From Actinorhabdospora filicis (GTDB taxonomy: Bacteria; Actinomycetota; Actinomycetes; Mycobacteriales; Micromonosporaceae), in assembly GCF_030269765.1 (NCBI RefSeq), contig NZ_BSTX01000001.1, forward strand, positions 910,106 through 974,105: a stretch of 64,000 bases of DNA, read 5' to 3'. Every line of letters starts with the position of its first letter. Positions within the stretch are counted from its first letter, which is position 1. Position numbers and translations under genes: made by a program. The notes beneath the pieces are model-generated. The model made no database searches. It had not been told where the DNA came from and was given only the letters and a program-made list of their open reading frames with translations. Below, in pieces: positions 1-8,620 of this stretch.

Positions 1-243
1 GTATCCGGCGCCGGTGCTGGGCTGCCCGGCGTGGTCGGCCCAGCGCGACTCCATGTAGGACACGCCGAGGAGGATGCTCTCGGGGACGCCGAACTCGGCG
101 GCGGCCCGGCTGTACTGCTGCTGGCGCTCGCTTCCGGCGGCCTGGGCGGGGGCGGCGGAGAGGGCGGCGAGCCCGGTGGCGATGAGGGCGGAGGCGGCCA
201 GACCTGCGGCGATCCGGCGGCGCGGTGGTGCGTGTCGGGCCAT
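1..243 (-). CDS. Secreted cell-wall amidase or lytic enzyme, N-terminal part (cut by window edge)
   Basis: The first 81 residues are visible; the rest lies beyond position 1. An ATG at 243 opens an Arg-rich n-region (MARHAPPRRR), a hydrophobic Ala/Leu core and an APAQAA cleavage region, which together make a Sec signal peptide. The mature start (QQQYSRAAAEFGVPESILLG, then a SYMESRW segment) resembles the helical, lysozyme-like segment that precedes amidase domains in actinomycete N-acetylmuramoyl-L-alanine amidases. A role outside the membrane on peptidoglycan is therefore likely. The catalytic domain is not in the window, so the reaction is inferred only. Confidence 0.6.
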   Translation of the reverse strand, partial: MARHAPPRRRIAAGLAASALIATGLAALSAAPAQAAGSERQQQYSRAAAEFGVPESILLGVSYMESRWADHAGQPSTGAGY

Positions 244-324
244 GGTGTCCTCGGTTAAAAGCGGTGAACGGGTCATGGAGCGCACTTTAGCTACCTCACC
301 GCCCGCAGGGAAGTAGGAAAACTT

Positions 325-355
325 CAAGGGACCGCCCCCGTGGAACGGTCCCTTG
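325..355 (-). terminator. Terminator of the MFS gene
   Basis: A perfect 10 bp stem (325-334 with 346-355, CAAGGGACCG/CGGTCCCTTG) with an 11 nt loop lies just beyond the stop codon of the minus-strand transporter gene and before the start region of the next minus-strand gene. It has no long T tract, as is usual in high-GC actinomycetes. Confidence 0.65.
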
Positions 356-366
356 TGGAGTGGTGA

Positions 367-1848
367 CTAGCGCGGCGCGCCGCGCAGCTTGAGCTTCCCG
401 CCCGGCGCCGCGAGCAGCGCCACCAGCATGATCAGCGCGCCGATGCCGCCGACCCACGCCAGCAGCGAGCCGGTCGCCCCCGAGGCCGCCTCGGCGATGC
501 CCTTCACCGGCGCGTCGGCCCGGACGTCCTGGATGTACAGGGTGCCGGCGACGGCCAGCGCCACCGAGCCGCCGACCTGGCGGAAGAAGGAGAGCTTGCC
601 GGTGGCCAGCCCGATGTGCTCGGGCGCGACGGTGCCCTGGATGGCGATGGTCAGCCCCGACAGCATCGGCCCGATGCCCAGCCCGAGCAGGCCCATCCAG
701 ATCGCCGTGGTCCACGTCGGCGTCGTGAAGGACAGCTGCGAGAACAGCACGCACCCGGCCAGCAGAAGCAGCGCCGATCCGGCCAGCAGCGCCTTGAACC
801 GGCGTGTGCGGGCGATGACCACGCTGGCGACCATGCTGCCGACCACGATCCCGATCATCGTCGGGTAGACCCGCAGGCCGGAGTCGGTGGCCGAGACCCG
901 GTGGGCGTCCTGGAAGAAGCGCGGCAGGAACACCATCGCCGTCATCATCCCGAAGGCGCCGAAGAAGGAGGCCAGGTTGAACGTGGTGTAGGCGCGGTTC
1001 TTGAACAGCCCCAGCGGAATCAGCGGCTCGGCGACCTTCGTCTCGATGAGCACGAACAGGGCCAGCAGGACCACCGACGCCCCGAGCGGCCCGGCCACCT
1101 GCCAGTCGGTCCACTCGCGCAGCTCACCGGTGCCGCCCTCGGAGGCCGACTTCTGCGTCAGCCCGATCAGCAGCGCCGAGATGGCCAGCGCGAACACCGC
1201 GATGCCGGCGTAGTCGATGCGGACCTTCACCGAGCGGTCCCGGGTCGTCTTCGGCAGCTTCCACAGCATGACCGCCAGGATCAGCACACCGGCGGGCAGG
1301 TTGATCAGGAAGATCCAGTGCCAGGAGACATTGTCGGTGAGGACGCCGCCCAGGTAGGGGCCGCCGACCATGCTGGTGCCCATCAGGACGCCCATGATCC
1401 CCTGCATCCGGCCCATCTTCTCCGGCGGGATCAGGTCGGAGGCCAGGGCCAGCGACAGCGGGATCAGCGCGCCGGCGCCGAGCCCCTGGAGGGCACGGAA
1501 GGCGATCAGCCAGCCCATGTCGGGCGACCACGCGCAGAGCAGGGAACCCAGCAGGAACAACCCGAGCCCGGTGATCAGCAGGTTCTTGCGCCCGAACACG
1601 TCCGACAGCCGCCCGTAGATCGGCACGGTGATGGTCGAGGACAGCAGGTAGGCGGTCACGGTCCAGGTGTAGAGGGATCCGCCGCCGAGTTCACCGACGA
1701 TGCGGGGCAGCGCGGTGCCGACGATGGTGCTGTCCAGCAGGGCCAGGAACATGCCACCGAAGACGGCGACGAGGAGCAGGCCCATGCCCTTGACGGCGGG
1801 CCGCGCGAGGGCGGTGGGGACGGGGGGTGGGGCCGTCTGAGTCGACAC
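367..1848 (-). CDS. MFS drug-efflux transporter, DHA2 (EmrB/QacA) family
   Basis: A 493-residue integral membrane protein with about 14 hydrophobic segments, the usual size for the 14-TM DHA2 branch of proton-coupled multidrug exporters. Family motifs are visible: LDSTIVGTALPRI in TM1, GRLSDVFGRKN (motif A) after TM2, and a GPYLGGVLTD antiporter motif in TM5. I chose GTG at 1848 because GGAGG sits just upstream (1853-1857); a second GTG at 1875 would add nine residues. It is divergent from the PadR gene at 1960, and repeats in the 111 bp between them suggest PadR represses it. The substrate is unknown. Confidence 0.88.
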   Translation of the reverse strand: MSTQTAPPPVPTALARPAVKGMGLLLVAVFGGMFLALLDSTIVGTALPRIVGELGGGSLYTWTVTAYLLSSTITVPIYGRLSDVFGRKNLLITGLGLFLLGSLLCAWSPDMGWLIAFRALQGLGAGALIPLSLALASDLIPPEKMGRMQGIMGVLMGTSMVGGPYLGGVLTDNVSWHWIFLINLPAGVLILAVMLWKLPKTTRDRSVKVRIDYAGIAVFALAISALLIGLTQKSASEGGTGELREWTDWQVAGPLGASVVLLALFVLIETKVAEPLIPLGLFKNRAYTTFNLASFFGAFGMMTAMVFLPRFFQDAHRVSATDSGLRVYPTMIGIVVGSMVASVVIARTRRFKALLAGSALLLLAGCVLFSQLSFTTPTWTTAIWMGLLGLGIGPMLSGLTIAIQGTVAPEHIGLATGKLSFFRQVGGSVALAVAGTLYIQDVRADAPVKGIAEAASGATGSLLAWVGGIGALIMLVALLAAPGGKLKLRGAPR

Positions 1849-1880
1849 GGATCCTCCAGGGACCTGTTCAAGCACACGGA

Positions 1881-1941
1881 AAGTTTGACCTGTCGAGATT
1901 TACATATGAAGTTCGACCTGTCAACTCCAACATGTCGAATC
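1881..1941. promoter_or_regulatory. Repeated operator between the efflux gene and padR
   Basis: AAGTTTGACCTGTCGA (1881-1896) recurs as AAGTTCGACCTGTCAA (1909-1924), 14 of 16 bases identical with an offset of 28 bp. A partial third copy (ACATGTCGAATC) lies at 1930-1941. The location between a divergent efflux gene and a PadR gene makes this the obvious PadR binding region. Binding is inferred. Confidence 0.55.
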
Positions 1942-1959
1942 TTGCATTACGATGAGGCC

Positions 1960-2484
1960 ATGTCACTTCGCATCGCCCTGCTGGGGCTGCTCCAGGAGTC
2001 CGAATGCGCCTCGGGGTACGACCTCACCAAGCACTTCGAGCTGTCGGCGGCCAACATGTGGTCGGCCAAGCACAGCCAGATCTATCCCGAACTGCGCAAG
2101 ATGGAGGCCGACGGGGCGGTCACCGCCGAGGAGAGCGGTGCGCGCGGCAAACGCGTCTACCGGCTCACCCCGGAGGGACGCGAGGAGCTGCGGCGCTGGC
2201 TGGTGGAGACCGAGCCCATGCGCAACGTGCGCAGCGAGTCCGGGCTGCGGATGTTCCTGCTGCCGCTGCTGCGGGCCGAGGAGGCGGTCCCGCTACTGCG
2301 GGCCGAGGAGCTGCTCTACCGGGCGCGCCAGGCACGCCTGCGGGAGCTGTGCCCGAACAAGCCGAAGCCCATCGACCGGTACCAGATCCGGATGGGCGAG
2401 CACATGATGGCCGCGATGGCCGACTGGGCCGCCGAGACCGCCGACGACATCGAGCGCCGCGCGGCCGAGGGAGAAGACGTCTGA
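1960..2484 (+). CDS. PadR-family transcriptional regulator
   Basis: A 174-residue DNA-binding protein. Residues 1-80 form the PadR winged helix (LLGLLQESECASGYDLTKHF, then the SQIYPELRKMEADGAV recognition region and a basic wing with KRVYRLTPEG). The rest is the helical C-terminal (Vir_act_alpha_C-like) dimerisation region. It is transcribed away from the DHA2 efflux gene, the common arrangement in which PadR represses the pump and is released by a toxic ligand. The ATG at 1960 is the first start that preserves the complete N-terminal helix. Confidence 0.88.
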   Translation: MSLRIALLGLLQESECASGYDLTKHFELSAANMWSAKHSQIYPELRKMEADGAVTAEESGARGKRVYRLTPEGREELRRWLVETEPMRNVRSESGLRMFLLPLLRAEEAVPLLRAEELLYRARQARLRELCPNKPKPIDRYQIRMGEHMMAAMADWAAETADDIERRAAEGEDV

Positions 2485-2523
2485 GACGGGGCACGCGCGG
2501 GGCGGCGCGCGTACCGGGACCGG

Positions 2524-3255
2524 TCAGGCCAGGCGGGCGAAGATGAGCTCGAAGGCGCGCTCCAGCGCCTCGCGGGACTCCTCGGTGTGGTCGATCTGCT
2601 CGAAGCCGTGATGGCCGTTCGGGACGTCGATCAGGTCCAGCTCGAAATCGCGTTCGGCCGCCGCGGCCAGGAACTTCTCCTGCCCGTCGACCAGCGGCGG
2701 GTGCTCCAGGCCCACGCGGGTGAAGATGAGCGGCAGCGCGCCCAGGGCGTCGATGGCGTCCAGGACGTCGAAGCCCTCGGCCAGCTCCGGGTGCGCCAGC
2801 AAGGGGTAGGTGAGGGCCACGGCCCGCAGCCCCTCGACGCGCTCGGTGTGCAGCGGGACCACGAAGGGGCCGCCGCCGGAGAAGACCCACACGACGATGC
2901 GGTCGCCGTCCACGCGCGGGTCGGCGCGCACGGCGTCGATGGCCGCCCGGCAGTCCGCCCACGCCTGCGGGTAATGCCCGAAGGAGTGCAGCCCGTGGTC
3001 GACGACGACGCCCACGTAGCCGCGCGAGGCGATTTGCGCGCCCAGGCCCCGATAGCCCAGCCAGTCGCGCGGGGAGGCGGGCCAGGCCGGGTTGACCGGG
3101 CCGCCGTGCAGCATGATCACCGCCGGGCGAGGGCCCGTTTCAGAAAGAGGAGTCGGCTCGGGGAGATAGAGGTCGTAATGCCCGACGCGCTCGCGCGTGA
3201 CCTCGGGCGTGTCCAGGACGAACGGTGCCACCCACGGTGGGTTCGCTTGTGTCAT
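2524..3255 (-). CDS. Alpha/beta hydrolase (dienelactone-hydrolase-like)
   Basis: A 243-residue cytoplasmic hydrolase. VIMLHGGPVN supplies the oxyanion HG segment. The nucleophile elbow reads VFSGGG, so the first Gly of the usual GxSxG is Val. NGHHGFE near the C-terminus provides the catalytic His. The fold and size fit the dienelactone hydrolase/prolyl-oligopeptidase-like group; the substrate cannot be told. The ATG at 3255 has a TACGTT -10 hexamer 6 nt upstream on the minus strand, so it is probably leaderless. It lies convergent to padR and divergent from the kinase. Confidence 0.75.
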   Translation of the reverse strand: MTQANPPWVAPFVLDTPEVTRERVGHYDLYLPEPTPLSETGPRPAVIMLHGGPVNPAWPASPRDWLGYRGLGAQIASRGYVGVVVDHGLHSFGHYPQAWADCRAAIDAVRADPRVDGDRIVVWVFSGGGPFVVPLHTERVEGLRAVALTYPLLAHPELAEGFDVLDAIDALGALPLIFTRVGLEHPPLVDGQEKFLAAAAERDFELDLIDVPNGHHGFEQIDHTEESREALERAFELIFARLA

Positions 3256-3261
3256 GCGGCA

Positions 3262-3267
3262 AACGTA
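3262..3267 (-). promoter_or_regulatory. -10 hexamer of the hydrolase gene (leaderless)
   Basis: TACGTT on the minus strand, 6 nt before the ATG at 3255, places transcription initiation at or beside the start codon. Confidence 0.4.
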
Positions 3268-3365
3268 GTCGGCCCCGCCAACCGGCCATCACATCGAAAG
3301 ATGGACATTCGTCGCCGCCTTGACGGGTGGGATACCCTGCCGAGGGCGCGAATGGAGCAACGACC

Positions 3366-4967
3366 TTGACCGGAAACCTGGCGGCCGGGCCCGACATCCC
3401 CGGCTACCGCGATCTGCAGCTGATCGCGCACGGCAGCACCGCACTGGTCTTCAAGGCCAGGCAGGAACGGCTCGACCGGGACGTCGCCATCAAGGTCCTG
3501 AGCGTCGACGAGGTCATGACCACCCACGCCTCGGTGGCCAAGGAGCTGGAGACCACCGTCGCGCTGTCGGCGCACCCCCACATCGTCTCCATCATCGACA
3601 CCGGCACCACCATGGGCGGGCAGCCCTACATCGTCATGGAGTACTGCGAGGGCGGCTCGTACTCGCAGATCCTCAAGGCCAACGGGCCCCTGCCTGTCGC
3701 CGACGTGGTCGAGGTCGGCGTCAAGATCGGCGAGGCGCTGCACGCGGCGCACTCGGTGTCGATCCTGCACCGCGACGTCAAGCCGCAGAACATCCTGCGC
3801 ACCAAGTTCGGTCCCGCCCTCGCCGACTTCGGCATCGCCCGCGCCGCCGACGAGCTGGCCGCCACCGGCACCATCGACAAGCTCACCCCCCTCCACTCCG
3901 CGCCCGAGGCCCTGCGCCGCGACGAGCAGTCCCCCGCCTCGGACGTGTACTCGCTCGCCTCGACCATGTGGCACCTCCTGGTCGGCCGCGGGCCCTTCTC
4001 CAACCCCAACGGGCGCACCGACCCCGACGAGTTCCGCCAGCGCGTGGAGTACTCGCTGGCGCCCTCGGTGCCACGCGCCGACGTCCCCGACTGGCTCCAG
4101 CGCGTCCTGGCGCGCGGCCTGGCCAAGGACCCCGCGGCCCGCCACCAGAGCGCCTACGCCTTCGCCGAGGAGCTGCGGCGGCACTCCTACGGCGCGATCG
4201 GCACCGGCGCGGCCGGAGCGGCGTCCGTGGCCACCCCCGCGGGCCCCACCGACGACGAGATGACCGCCTTCGTCTTCCCGACGACGCCCACGCGGCACCC
4301 CGGCGCCCCGACCGACCCCTTCGCGGCCGCCGCGCCCGCCTACGCGCCACCGCCGCCTCCCCCGGCCTACTCGCCACCGGCCCCCCGGCCGCAGGCGTAC
4401 CAGCCCTACACGCCGCCGCCGGTCGAGCCCGAGGGCACCATGCGCGTCGGCCCGCCCGGACCCGCCGTCGCGCCCACCCTGCCACCCGCTCACCCACCGG
4501 CGCCGTCCCCCGTGCCGGCGCACGCCCCGGAGTCCCAGGGCAGCCGCGCGCCCCTCATCCTCGGCCTGACCGGCGCGGTCCTGGCCCTGGTGGTGCTCAT
4601 CGGCGTCATCGTCTTCGTGGTCCCGGGCCTCAAGGGCGGCGACAAGGCGAACGACCCGCCCAAGGTGGACGGCACCGTCGGCCTGTCCAGCTTCGACGCG
4701 CCCCCCAGCGACCTCACCATCGTCACCGACGACCAGAACGGCGTCCGCCTGTCCTGGGGCGACCCCAGCGCCGGTTCCCTCTCGTTCATCATCTTCGGCG
4801 GCCGCAAAGGCGAGGCGGCCGAGGCGATGCAGACCATCACGGCCGGCACCACCACGGCCACCATCTCCGGGCTGAACCCGGAGGCGAACTACTGCTTCAT
4901 GGTCGGCGCGCTCTACTCCATCGACTCGGTGCCGCGCTCCAACCAGGCGTGCACGAGCAGGTCGTAG
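3366..4967 (+). CDS. Membrane-anchored Ser/Thr protein kinase with C-terminal FN3 domain
   Basis: A 533-residue Hanks-type kinase. The glycine-rich loop is HGSTALVF, and the ATP Lys is K43 with E60 as likely partner. The catalytic loop HRDVKPQN has D137, followed by DFG (154-156) and APE. After residue about 265 come a Pro-rich linker, one transmembrane segment (about 395-420) and an extracytoplasmic fibronectin type III domain with conserved WG and NYCFMV strands. The sensor is FN3, not PASTA. The TTG at 3366 follows GGAG (3356-3359); a GTG at 3327 would add 13 residues. Its stop codon abuts that of the convergent protease gene (TAGCTA, 4965-4970). Confidence 0.88.
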   Translation: MTGNLAAGPDIPGYRDLQLIAHGSTALVFKARQERLDRDVAIKVLSVDEVMTTHASVAKELETTVALSAHPHIVSIIDTGTTMGGQPYIVMEYCEGGSYSQILKANGPLPVADVVEVGVKIGEALHAAHSVSILHRDVKPQNILRTKFGPALADFGIARAADELAATGTIDKLTPLHSAPEALRRDEQSPASDVYSLASTMWHLLVGRGPFSNPNGRTDPDEFRQRVEYSLAPSVPRADVPDWLQRVLARGLAKDPAARHQSAYAFAEELRRHSYGAIGTGAAGAASVATPAGPTDDEMTAFVFPTTPTRHPGAPTDPFAAAAPAYAPPPPPPAYSPPAPRPQAYQPYTPPPVEPEGTMRVGPPGPAVAPTLPPAHPPAPSPVPAHAPESQGSRAPLILGLTGAVLALVVLIGVIVFVVPGLKGGDKANDPPKVDGTVGLSSFDAPPSDLTIVTDDQNGVRLSWGDPSAGSLSFIIFGGRKGEAAEAMQTITAGTTTATISGLNPEANYCFMVGALYSIDSVPRSNQACTSRS

Positions 4968-5654
4968 CTACCCGGAGAAGACCGGCAGCCACGCCCCGAA
5001 ACGGGCGAGCAGGTCGTCGATGGAGATGAAGCAGGAATACAGGACACCGCTGGGTTGCCGCTGCCTGCCGACGTGGACGCCGACGGCCAGCACCGACGAA
5101 CCCGCCTTCTGGTAGACCGGGCCGCCCGAGTCACCCGCGCAGGCGGCGTAATCACCGCAGTAGACGCGCTCACGGCCGTCCCACGTCGACTGGACGCGGA
5201 TGGTCCCGCTGGTGATCCCGGTCGTCCGGCCGCCCTTGGAGACGACCGTTCCCGGTGTGAGGCTCCAGTTGTGCACCATGCCGGTGGTCCGGCCGACCGT
5301 GATGCCGTTGACCTCGACGATCTGGTAGGCGTCGACGCCGGAGTCGGGCTGCACCAGCAGGGCGTCCATCGAAGGGTCTTCGTTGCGGCGGACGAAGCCG
5401 AAGCGGGTGTCGGTCCCGCTGACCACCGCGTTGACACCGCTCGCGCAGTGACCGGCGGTCAGGAAGAACATGCCGTCGCTTCCCCGCAGGGCCCACGAGC
5501 CAGTGCAGCCCGCCCCGGCGATGTTCATCGGGTGGCCGGGCTTGTACCAGTACCAGACGGCGGCGCCGGCGGGCGCGGATTGCAGGAGCAGCGCGAAGGA
5601 GGTGATGACGGTGAGAACGAGTAAAAGGACAGGTCGGGCAATGACCTTGGACAC
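4968..5654 (-). CDS. Secreted chymotrypsin-fold serine protease (S1, streptogrisin-like)
   Basis: A 228-residue exported protease. A signal peptide (about residues 1-32, ending APAGAA) leads directly into the catalytic domain, with H69 in TAGHC, D97 in MDALLV and S176 in GDSGGP. Cysteine pairs around H69 (C50/C70) and S176 (C166/C172) fit disulfides. Streptogrisins usually carry a long propeptide; here there is none, so self-inhibition is not by a pro-domain. GTG at 5654 has GGAGG 8 nt upstream (5663-5667). No dedicated chaperone or inhibitor lies nearby. Confidence 0.85.
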   Translation of the reverse strand: MSKVIARPVLLLVLTVITSFALLLQSAPAGAAVWYWYKPGHPMNIAGAGCTGSWALRGSDGMFFLTAGHCASGVNAVVSGTDTRFGFVRRNEDPSMDALLVQPDSGVDAYQIVEVNGITVGRTTGMVHNWSLTPGTVVSKGGRTTGITSGTIRVQSTWDGRERVYCGDYAACAGDSGGPVYQKAGSSVLAVGVHVGRQRQPSGVLYSCFISIDDLLARFGAWLPVFSG

Positions 5655-5786
5655 GGAAGGTACCTCCGCGGTCGGGCATGGGCGCACGCGCTCGGGCATG
5701 AGCGGTGAAGGGACGCTCGGGCATGAGCGCCATGACGGGCAGATCGCCGGTGGACCCGGCGTCTGCGGATCGTAACCGTCGAGCTC

Positions 5787-6380
5787 TCAGGGCCGCCACC
5801 CCGGATCCCGCCCCAGCATGCGCAGAATCGCCTCCAGCGCCTCCCCGTCCCCGGGCGGCAGCGCGGGCCGGAACAGCGCGCCCGGCCGCTGCCGGTCGGC
5901 GCCGTCGGGCACCTCCTCCGCCAGCGGCAGCACCGCCGCCAGCACCTCGGCGTCGAAGCCGCTCGGCACGCCCATGGCCGCCGCGACGTCCCAGCCGTGG
6001 ACGACGTAGTCCAGCAGGTGGAAGCCCGCCGCGGCCCGCCCGGGGAAGGGCCGGTCCTCGCGGATCGGCGGGATCAGCCACGGGTGGTCCAGCGCGCCCG
6101 GCTCGTTGAACGCGCCGACCACGCGTTTCACCGAGGTGCCGTAGACGCCCCCGGCGTCGTGGCGGACGGGCTTGTCGGCCCACACCGTGCGGTCCTCGGT
6201 CTCGCCCATCGCGGCGGCGGCGAAGCCGTTGTTCTGGCCCACCATGTGCGCCAGCAGCTGGGCCAGGGTCCAGTCCGCGCAGGGCGTGGGGCGGTCCAGA
6301 TCGGCGGCGGAGACGGTCCGCACGAGGTCGTCGGTGCGCGCGAGGGCGCGCGCGTGCAGGCTCAGGAAGGGGTCGGTCAT
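5787..6380 (-). CDS. TIGR03086-type metal-binding protein (DinB/mycothiol maleylpyruvate isomerase N-domain)
   Basis: A 197-residue single-domain protein of the DinB/MDMPI four-helix bundle. The N-terminal phrase DRPTPCADWTLAQLLAHMVGQNNGF carries the first metal-ligand His, and LLDYVVHGWDVA carries the conserved C-terminal His-x-Trp-Asp. Family members bind a divalent metal and often use mycothiol, but no specific reaction is assigned to this subgroup. ATG at 6380 follows a TACCCT hexamer by 7 nt on the minus strand, suggesting a leaderless message. Confidence 0.75.
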   Translation of the reverse strand: MTDPFLSLHARALARTDDLVRTVSAADLDRPTPCADWTLAQLLAHMVGQNNGFAAAAMGETEDRTVWADKPVRHDAGGVYGTSVKRVVGAFNEPGALDHPWLIPPIREDRPFPGRAAAGFHLLDYVVHGWDVAAAMGVPSGFDAEVLAAVLPLAEEVPDGADRQRPGALFRPALPPGDGEALEAILRMLGRDPGWRP

Positions 6381-6412
6381 GAGGGGGAGGGTATCGCCCG
6401 GGCCCCTCCCCG

Positions 6413-8620
6413 TCACCGGTCCGTTTTCGGCAGTGGCGCGTCGGTCCAGAACAGCGGGCGCGGGGTGAGCGTCCACAGGAGACGCCGCCAGCCGGGCCGG
6501 GCCGCCCGCAGCGCGGCCGTGTAGGCCTGCGCGGCCCGCGCGGCGGCCTCGGCGCTCTCCGGGCGCACCGCCGCGGGCGCGAAGGTGACCTCGTTGACGG
6601 CGTCCACAAGGGACGCCAGGGACGGCCCGGGACGCCCGCCGAGGGCCTCGGTGGCGTACCCGGCGACCTCCGTCGCGGTCAGCGAGGGCGGTGGCCGCCG
6701 TCTGGCCTGCCGCATGGCGTCATAGGTCTCCCGCCACGCCCCGCGCACCCGCGCGGCGGCGTCACCGGTCCACAGGCGCCGCTGCGTCCGCGCGCGTTTC
6801 ATGGTCAGCACGGTGATGACGCACGCCAGCAGGATCACCGCCGCGCTGCCCGCCGCGAACACCCACGCCGGGATCGCGCCGCCCTGGGAGGAGGTCGCCC
6901 CGGGCGCGGCCTGCCCGCTGTCGGAGGGCGCGCTGGCGGCCGGGTCGTCGTAGTTCTGCGGCGGCGCCGACGAGGACGGCGGCTTGGTCTCCTCCGGCGG
7001 CTTGATCTCGTCCTCGGGCGGGGTGATCGTCTCGTCGGGCTGCGGCATGGGGTTGAACGCGACCCAGCCGATGTTCTGGAAGTACACCTCGGGCCAGGCG
7101 ATCGCGTCGCCGCCGCGCACGGTGTAGTCCCCGGCGCTGGACCGAAAGCCCACGATCACGCGCGTGGGCAGCCCGACCTTGCGCGCCACGACGCCGAAGG
7201 CCGCCGCGAACTGCTCGGAGGTGCCCTGCTGGCCGCCGCCGCGCGGGGGCGTGCCCAGGAAGAACTTCAGGTTCGGCAGGGAGTGCCCGCTGGCCGCCTT
7301 CGCGTTGAACGCGTAGTGCGTCGACAGGAACGTCTCCAGGTTCGTGGCCCGCTGGTAGGGACCGCCGCCCTGCTCGGTGATGTACTCGGCGAGCCGGGTG
7401 ATCTCCTCGGGCAGCTGCCCGGGCAGCGCCAGGAACCGCGCGACGGGCTCGCCGGAGCCGACCGAGGCCGTGGCGAGCTTGTTCACCTGCGGCGCCGGGA
7501 GCTGCGAGGTGACCGTGTAGGTCTCCCCGCGCACGAGCCCGGCGGGGTTCATGAGGGTGCCGGTCTCCTTGTCGTAGGCGACGCGCATGCCGTCGACGAG
7601 GACCGGGTCGGGCACCGAGGGCGTGAGCCGCCCGGTCAGCTCACCGATGGTGATCTTCTGGGTGATCTCGCTGGTCGGGGCGACGGTGCTGTCCGGCGGG
7701 GTCAGCACGCGACCGGCCGCGCGGTAGGTCTGCCCGATCTTCCAGGTCACGCCGTCGTAGTCGCTCAGGACGGCCAGGCGCAGCCGCGCGTCGGCCGACA
7801 TCTTCGTGCTGAACAGGGGCTGGTCGGGGTTCTGCGCCCAGCCCGACATGCGGATCAGCGGGTTGCTGTCGACGTCGGTGAGCTGTGGCGGGACGACGTA
7901 CTCGCGCGGGTCGGACGGCTTGCCCGTCACCGCTCCCCCGGCCAGCGGCCCGAGCGCGGCCACCGCCGCGATCAGCACGGCGGCACCGGCGGCGCCGGTG
8001 GTGATCGCGCGCATCCGGACCTTGCGGTCGGCGCGGATCACCGTCCCCTCGGTCTCCGGCTCCACCGCCGAGGCCGCCAGCCCGAGCCCGGCGAGCCCGG
8101 CGAAGCCGAGCCCGTACCAGACCGAACCGGCCGCGTTGGGACCCACCAGGTACAGCGAGAACCCGTAGAGCGCCACCGGCGGCAGGTACCCCAGCAGCAC
8201 CCGCCGGTAGCGGACGCCGAACTCGGCGGCCAGCAGGCCCACCGCCCACGTCGCCACGACCGGCACCAGGACGGTGTCCGGCTGCGGTTCGACGGGGATC
8301 ATCGACGTCAGCAGGCGCGGCACGCTGTTGCGGACGGCGTCGAGGTAGATGTCGGTGAAGGTCCCGTCGACGGTGGCCCGCCCGGCGGTGAACCGCACGC
8401 ACAGGATCGTGTACCCGAACAGCAGCGCGATGTGGATCGGCGGCAGCAGGGCGGCGCTGCGGTTGCGCAGCAGCGCGCCCACCGTCACCGACAGGACCGC
8501 GGCCCCGGCGACGAGGTAGACCAGCAGCTCATTGACGTAGATGCGGCCGAGCGCGCTGCCCGCCATGACGATGGTGCCGACGAGGGTGAGCGGGACGGCG
8601 AAGGCCCTCAGCCGGTTCAC
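6413..8620 (-). CDS. TgpA-like membrane protein with degenerate transglutaminase domain (DUF3488 family)
   Basis: A 735-residue protein: six or so N-terminal TM helices (1-235), an extracytoplasmic transglutaminase-like domain (about 400-530), a Pro/Ser-rich linker, another TM (about 580-605) and a cytoplasmic DUF4129-like tail. The usual triad is missing: the Cys position in GTSEQFA is S468, the His position in DAIAWPEVY is I507, and the Asp position in FNPMP is N523. It is the last gene of the FN3-moxR-DUF58 operon, with its GTG overlapping the DUF58 stop (GTGA, 8617-8620). A structural rather than enzymatic role is my inference. Confidence 0.85.
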   Translation of the reverse strand: MNRLRAFAVPLTLVGTIVMAGSALGRIYVNELLVYLVAGAAVLSVTVGALLRNRSAALLPPIHIALLFGYTILCVRFTAGRATVDGTFTDIYLDAVRNSVPRLLTSMIPVEPQPDTVLVPVVATWAVGLLAAEFGVRYRRVLLGYLPPVALYGFSLYLVGPNAAGSVWYGLGFAGLAGLGLAASAVEPETEGTVIRADRKVRMRAITTGAAGAAVLIAAVAALGPLAGGAVTGKPSDPREYVVPPQLTDVDSNPLIRMSGWAQNPDQPLFSTKMSADARLRLAVLSDYDGVTWKIGQTYRAAGRVLTPPDSTVAPTSEITQKITIGELTGRLTPSVPDPVLVDGMRVAYDKETGTLMNPAGLVRGETYTVTSQLPAPQVNKLATASVGSGEPVARFLALPGQLPEEITRLAEYITEQGGGPYQRATNLETFLSTHYAFNAKAASGHSLPNLKFFLGTPPRGGGQQGTSEQFAAAFGVVARKVGLPTRVIVGFRSSAGDYTVRGGDAIAWPEVYFQNIGWVAFNPMPQPDETITPPEDEIKPPEETKPPSSSAPPQNYDDPAASAPSDSGQAAPGATSSQGGAIPAWVFAAGSAAVILLACVITVLTMKRARTQRRLWTGDAAARVRGAWRETYDAMRQARRRPPPSLTATEVAGYATEALGGRPGPSLASLVDAVNEVTFAPAAVRPESAEAAARAAQAYTAALRAARPGWRRLLWTLTPRPLFWTDAPLPKTDR

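Noticed and set aside
2491..2512. GC-rich hairpin after padR (ACGCGC/GCGCGT)
   Set aside because: Only a 6 bp stem in very GC-rich sequence; not convincing as a terminator.
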